Shown: positions 59,524 through 64,000 of the stretch, in pieces
How positions within the stretch are numbered: the stretch's first letter is position 1
Layout: each line of letters begins with the position of its first letter
NCBI RefSeq assembly: GCF_051020765.1
Contig: NC_134946.1
Location: 3,337,239-3,401,238, forward strand
DNA length: 64,000 bases
From: Lasioglossum baleicum
Lineage: Eukaryota; Arthropoda; Insecta; Hymenoptera; Halictidae
Direction: 5' to 3'
Notes under the pieces: generated by a model
What the model was told of the DNA's origin: nothing
Database searches by the model: none
What the model saw: only the letters and a program-made list of their open reading frames with translations
Translations under genes and position numbers: made by a program

Positions 59524-61649
59524 CATAAAATCACTTTCATAAAACACATACGATCTAAGGATCCGAGTGTGCTCTAACCGCCGCGAGTTTCTTCGGGGCC
59601 TGGCTTCTCCGGGCTGAAGCAGTAGTTCCGCCGCATCATTTAATCAGACTTACAACCGGACTGAATTCAACCGGGCATGCCTAATGGAGGAGCTGGCCCG
59701 GTTCTCCTTTCTCGACTGGCAAAACTTTCCGGGAATTTATGAAACGTCCGCAATGATCGATGACCGACCAGCTCCTATCGTTCAACGCGCAGACACGCTG
59801 TTAGCACCCATGCTAGCAATTATAGATTCTCCCAACCGGAGAGAAAGAGAGAGAGAGAGAGAGTGAGTGAGTTCAAACCACGGGACACACAGGGCTTCGT
59901 GTAAAGTGAAAATAGGATAGGCCCCCGGGAAAGGGACCCGAGCAAATGAAGGTTTACCGGGGAAATTGATCGAGAACAGTCTGTCCCATTGTCGAAATTC
60001 ATAACATTAAACCCAGCAGGACATCGCGGATGGGATCCGAGCAGAATGGAAATCGGGTTCCCCTGATCTAAATATTTATGGTGGACTGGAATAGCCTGGA
60101 CGCTGGATCAGACCTGCTGGGAGACATGGAATTGCCGAGATTACTTTGATTTCGGCCTGCTGGACGTTTCATTGCAAGTATTCTTCCAGGTTATTTTCTC
60201 TAGGATAGATTGAGAGATAGATTTATGCTGGCAAAGATTGTACTTCGGTAATATCAGTTAGTAGTCAGTAAATGGAGAGAAACAGTCGTCTATTTTAAAA
60301 TGAATTAAAAGACTGTACTTGAAATCTATCATTTCTACAAGCGCAGAATAGATTAAAACAGATTCTAACCAAAAATCTATAATTGCATTGCACAAATAAT
60401 AACCCAGTAGATTGAGGAAAGAGAAAGTTAATCTGTCGCAGAGGATAAGTACATTAGGATAGATTGAAAGGAAGATTTATGCTGTATACCAATATTTGGA
60501 CGAAAGTATAAGCAAAACAAACGTGAACCTTCTTCCTGGTATTTCAAGAGATATCCAAACACAAGATTATCTCATGATCCCTATTATGAGATAGATTAAC
60601 TGATATCATTTCAATTTGCCTTCCCGACGATTCTATTCAACTGATAACCGAATACAATCAGATTTTAATATCGTCTCAGATAACAATAACCTAGGTTTAT
60701 TTACACTAGAATCGTTTCCGACACAATATAATAGATTAACAAGGAAACAGATAGATTAAGTATTTTCTGCATGTATAACGATAACACATTTCAAGTCCAA
60801 ACTTTTTCCAGATTATGGACATTTAAATAACTATCACCGATCAAACAAATCAATCTATCCGGAGCCTGGGTCTGTTTCGACTCGTAAAGTCGTAATCTAC
60901 CTAACTGATTCTTTTTCCCCGAAAAAGTTCCCAGCAAACTTCTCAGCGCTTCTAAAAGGGCAGAAGATTGCTTTTCAGTTTTGAAGATCTTAAAAGCCCG
61001 TATGATGGGAACATCTGTTTCAACGGGCAGAGACGGATAACACCCACAACCCTGTGTACGTTCTTTGGAAAAGCCCGGCGACAGTTAATGTTCCACGGTT
61101 CCCCATACGTTTCGCCACCCTGAAGAGTCTCGTTTGAGGGGACCCCTTTTCACCGAGCTTGACACTCTTTCAACTGAACTCGTTCTTCCCCAAGGGACAT
61201 TACATCCGAGTCATTAGGAGGACAGTGGCGCAGCGCGAGCCCGAAAGGAACCGTGGCTAATCCGCGTGCCAGGCTCCTCTCGCCATCTTTGGCAGATGTT
61301 CTGGGGCGTATGGACGTGCCACGTATCACCGATTGCTTTCGACTTTCCTTGGATTTACAGGAGAGATAACGTATGAGTCCAGCGTTTAGACTAGCTGATA
61401 ACAAATGTGTTCCCTGTTGTGAGGTTTGGAGTACTAACTCGGGCAGATGCGCACACTACCCCTAGCAAAGAATACTTGAAAATATGCGCGGCGTTCAGCG
61501 TGAAATAAATTGATAAAAAAGAAATACACGGTGCCCGTTTTCTATCATCCAGGTTTTCATTCTGAAAGTACATACTCGCCAAGGTTCAAAAGGAAGGAAC
61601 AGAATAACCGAAGGTGTCCTAGGTGAGAGTACTGTTTCTAGGTTGCAGG
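59524..61649. other. Non-coding stretch
   Basis: A short GA microsatellite lies at about 59840-59870. No supported exon, RNA gene or repeat beyond that. Confidence 0.5.
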
Positions 61650-63340
61650 TAGGGATTGCAATCCCGCGTCATTAGTCCAGTCAACGAAAAGTCGTAGAGG
61701 GAAATGGAAGGAACACAATTTTCAACTTTGGGACTTTGTTTGGACTAGTTAGGAGGTAAACATACTAAAAGTCCCCACTCCTAGGAGGTGAGCGGGGTGC
61801 AGGGGGCACGTAGAAGATCCCTTTTTCGGTTTTCCGCTTATATCTCGGAAACTATGCGAGATAGCGAAAAACTGAATCGAATCAATCCTGTGGCACATTT
61901 TGTCAGCTTTAATTTTGTATGGAATGGTCTTATCGCTAGGACGCATAGTTTCCGAGATATAAGCGGAAAACCGGAAAAGGGATCTTCTACGTGCCCCCTG
62001 CACCCCGCTCACCACCTAGGAGTGGGGACTTTTAGTATGTTTACCTCCTAACCAGGGCTTGAAACGGGCCCGGAAATAACTGTTTGAAACTGTTTCGTTT
62101 CGGGCTTGATCGAAACAGTTATGAAGGACCGATATTCTGAATAACTGTTATGAAGGCCCGAAATTTTGGTTGATATCGGTTTCGATTACGGTCCTTCGTA
62201 CATGGATATCGGTCCTAGCATAACGGTCTAAGACCGATATTTTTTCGGTCCTATATCGGTCTTCATATCGGTTCTAATACTTTGTTGCTCGGCCGATGCT
62301 TTTAGGCACAGCGACTTCTAAGGGTCGGCCGATGCTTTGTAATCGGTGGCAAAGAGACCGGCACCTTATTGTCGATTGCCGACGCGACTGTTGACTCGAC
62401 GTCATCGGTGACGTTTTTGCGGGGATACCAATCAGAATGATCTCTGGTAAAACAAAACACATCCTCTTGGACACAAGACTCACCACTCTGCAAGCGAAAA
62501 CCTAGAGCCTAGAGAGAAGCTCAGCAACTTTCGAAGTTCTCCTGATCTTATTGTCGCGCTTCATTAGGATTATTTACCATTTCCAATCTTAATTTACTTC
62601 TAAACATTACTAGACTGCAAGAAGTTTCACTTTTGCCGCACGTGGTTTTTTTTTTTAAATTCAAAAGACTACGTACGTCATGTGGTTGGGCGTACCCTAT
62701 ATGCTTCGGGGTTGAGCCTTTCGAAAATTTCGTTATTTTTGCGGTAGGACGCACCGTTCTCGAGATACAGCCATTTTCTATTTAAGACTAGCTCGGCTAA
62801 CCATCCCCACCACTTCCGTTACGCATTTTCGTATCGCGAATTCCGTGACGCGAATTAGGCCTACACCCTGCCAAATGAAGTTTCACGTCAAAAATAGTCA
62901 ATAATGTATACATTTATTGTTATAATAAAACAACTTTGAATTATGACCAAAATATAACCGTTTTTAATGTTGGTAGTTATTTTCGGACCCGTTTCAAGCC
63001 CTGATTGCTATAACTTGAAACTTAGAACTTAGAACCGATATGAGGACCGATATAGGATCGAAAAAAATAACGGTCCTAGACCGTTATGCTAGGACCGATA
63101 TCCATGTACGAAGGACCGTAATCGAAACCGATATCAACCAACATTTCGGGCCTTCATAACAGTTATTCAGAATATCGGTCCTTCATAACTGTTTCAAGGA
63201 CCGAAACCGATATCATAACTGTTTTCAAGCCCTGCTCCTAACTAGTCCAAACAAAGTCCCAAAATTAAAAATTGTGTTCCTTCCATTTCCCTCTACGACT
63301 TTTCGTTGACTGGACTAATGACGCGGGATTGCAATCCCTA
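61650..63340. mobile_element. Palindromic hAT-type element, split by a second hAT element
   Basis: Starts tagggattgcaatcccgcgt and ends acgcgggattgcaatcccta. Perfect 8-bp duplications GTTGCAGG lie at 61642-61649 and 63341-63348. Without the inner insertion it is about 500 bases of fold-back, with arms covering most of its length and a centre near 61890. Non-coding. Confidence 0.92.
62053..63234. mobile_element. hAT element inserted into the palindromic element
   Basis: Starts cagggcttgaaa and ends ttcaagccctg. Perfect 8-bp duplications CTCCTAAC lie at 62045-62052 and 63235-63242. Sub-terminal regions on both sides carry many inverted copies of aggaccgatat/atatcggtcc motifs. No transposase frame seen. 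Confidence 0.92.
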
Positions 63341-63348
63341 GTTGCAGG

Positions 63349-64000
63349 GTCTTTCTTTCAGCAGGGGGCAGAGGGGTGTCTCTAGTGGCTGAATTCGAGG
63401 CTATAGACAACGCTGAAAATAAGTCGCAGGAGCCTGGAACGATCGTATCGGTGATAATTTAGTTGCGGCCGCGGCTTAGAATCACAGCCGAGGTGAAAAA
63501 CGACGCGAAAACGAACGAACCGCTCTGCGGATTCAGCAAACCGGGTTCGTTGAACCCCTTTCGTTTAATTGCGCGGCACCGCACCGGCTGCAACGGCCGC
63601 TGAAACGATACACTCGGTCGCATCCTTCAGACTCCGCGTTCTAACGATTAGCATGATCATCTTTATTAATTCGATGACACGTTCCGCTGAACCGACTCGA
63701 TGCCCCCTCTCGCCCTGTACAACGGAAACGTAAAGGCTTTCTCGGAACGGACAATTTTCATCGTCCGAACGATCGACATAACCTCAAACCACCGGAACGC
63801 TTCCCTAGGGACTCCGACCGGGTGGAACGCCCGATCCTCCGCCACAACAAAATTCTTTTCTAGAAGCTGCTTTATTGAACAGCGTAAACTCACTTTTTTC
63901 TCAAAGACAATCATCGTAACAGGAAAAGCTGTAACAATTTGTAGATTACGTTTTATCAACATTTAGCGAGATGTTCGTTGTTTGAGATAACCACGAATAA
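63349..64000. other. Non-coding right edge
   Basis: No supported exon or repeat. Overlapping sense and antisense short frames at 63666-63966 have no recognisable domain. Confidence 0.5.

Overview
The window looks like nuclear DNA of an insect, most likely a hymenopteran (bee, ant or wasp). It has AT-rich introns, intron-rich genes with consensus GT-AG sites, an animal OPA1 gene, and many mariner, hAT and TTAA-flanked (piggyBac-like) transposon relics. No bacterial operon structure, CRISPR array or viral gene set was seen. The order 'Hymenoptera' is an inference from overall character, not from a diagnostic marker.

Two protein-coding genes can be reconstructed, both on the minus strand. (1) Opa1, the mitochondrial inner-membrane dynamin-like GTPase, runs from an ATG at 9584 to a stop at 1943. 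I could follow 18 coding exons with compatible splice phases, about 997 codons if all cassette exons are used. The GTPase motifs, the middle domain and the C-terminal coiled coil are intact. One exon junction (8600-8624) has a spacing too short for a normal intron. (2) A giant gene runs from 34243 down to a stop at 12605. Seven exons in consistent phase encode at least 5,271 residues, including one 9,288-bp exon. The protein has scattered C2H2-type zinc fingers embedded in a very long, charged, low-complexity (probably nuclear and disordered) sequence. Its true 5' end lies upstream of 34243 and was not located. I do not recognise the family securely and give no symbol.

From 34.2 kb to the right edge I find no convincing protein gene. 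This is either the long first intron and upstream region of the giant gene or intergenic DNA. It is a stack of fold-back elements: two TTAA-flanked elements sharing one TTAA; a 1.4-kb palindrome; a 5.2-kb mariner-ended palindrome carrying a tRNA-Arg-like sequence split by a LINE tail in both arms, with a hAT element in one arm and another fold-back in the other; a 145-bp tandem array; a hAT element with a nested palindrome; a 0.5-kb TTAA element; and a hAT fold-back split by a second hAT. Several have perfect 8-bp target duplications visible in the sequence. Smaller fold-back elements sit inside Opa1 introns.

Coordinates of splice junctions and element ends were read by eye. They should be accurate to a base or two, but no alignment or expression data were available.
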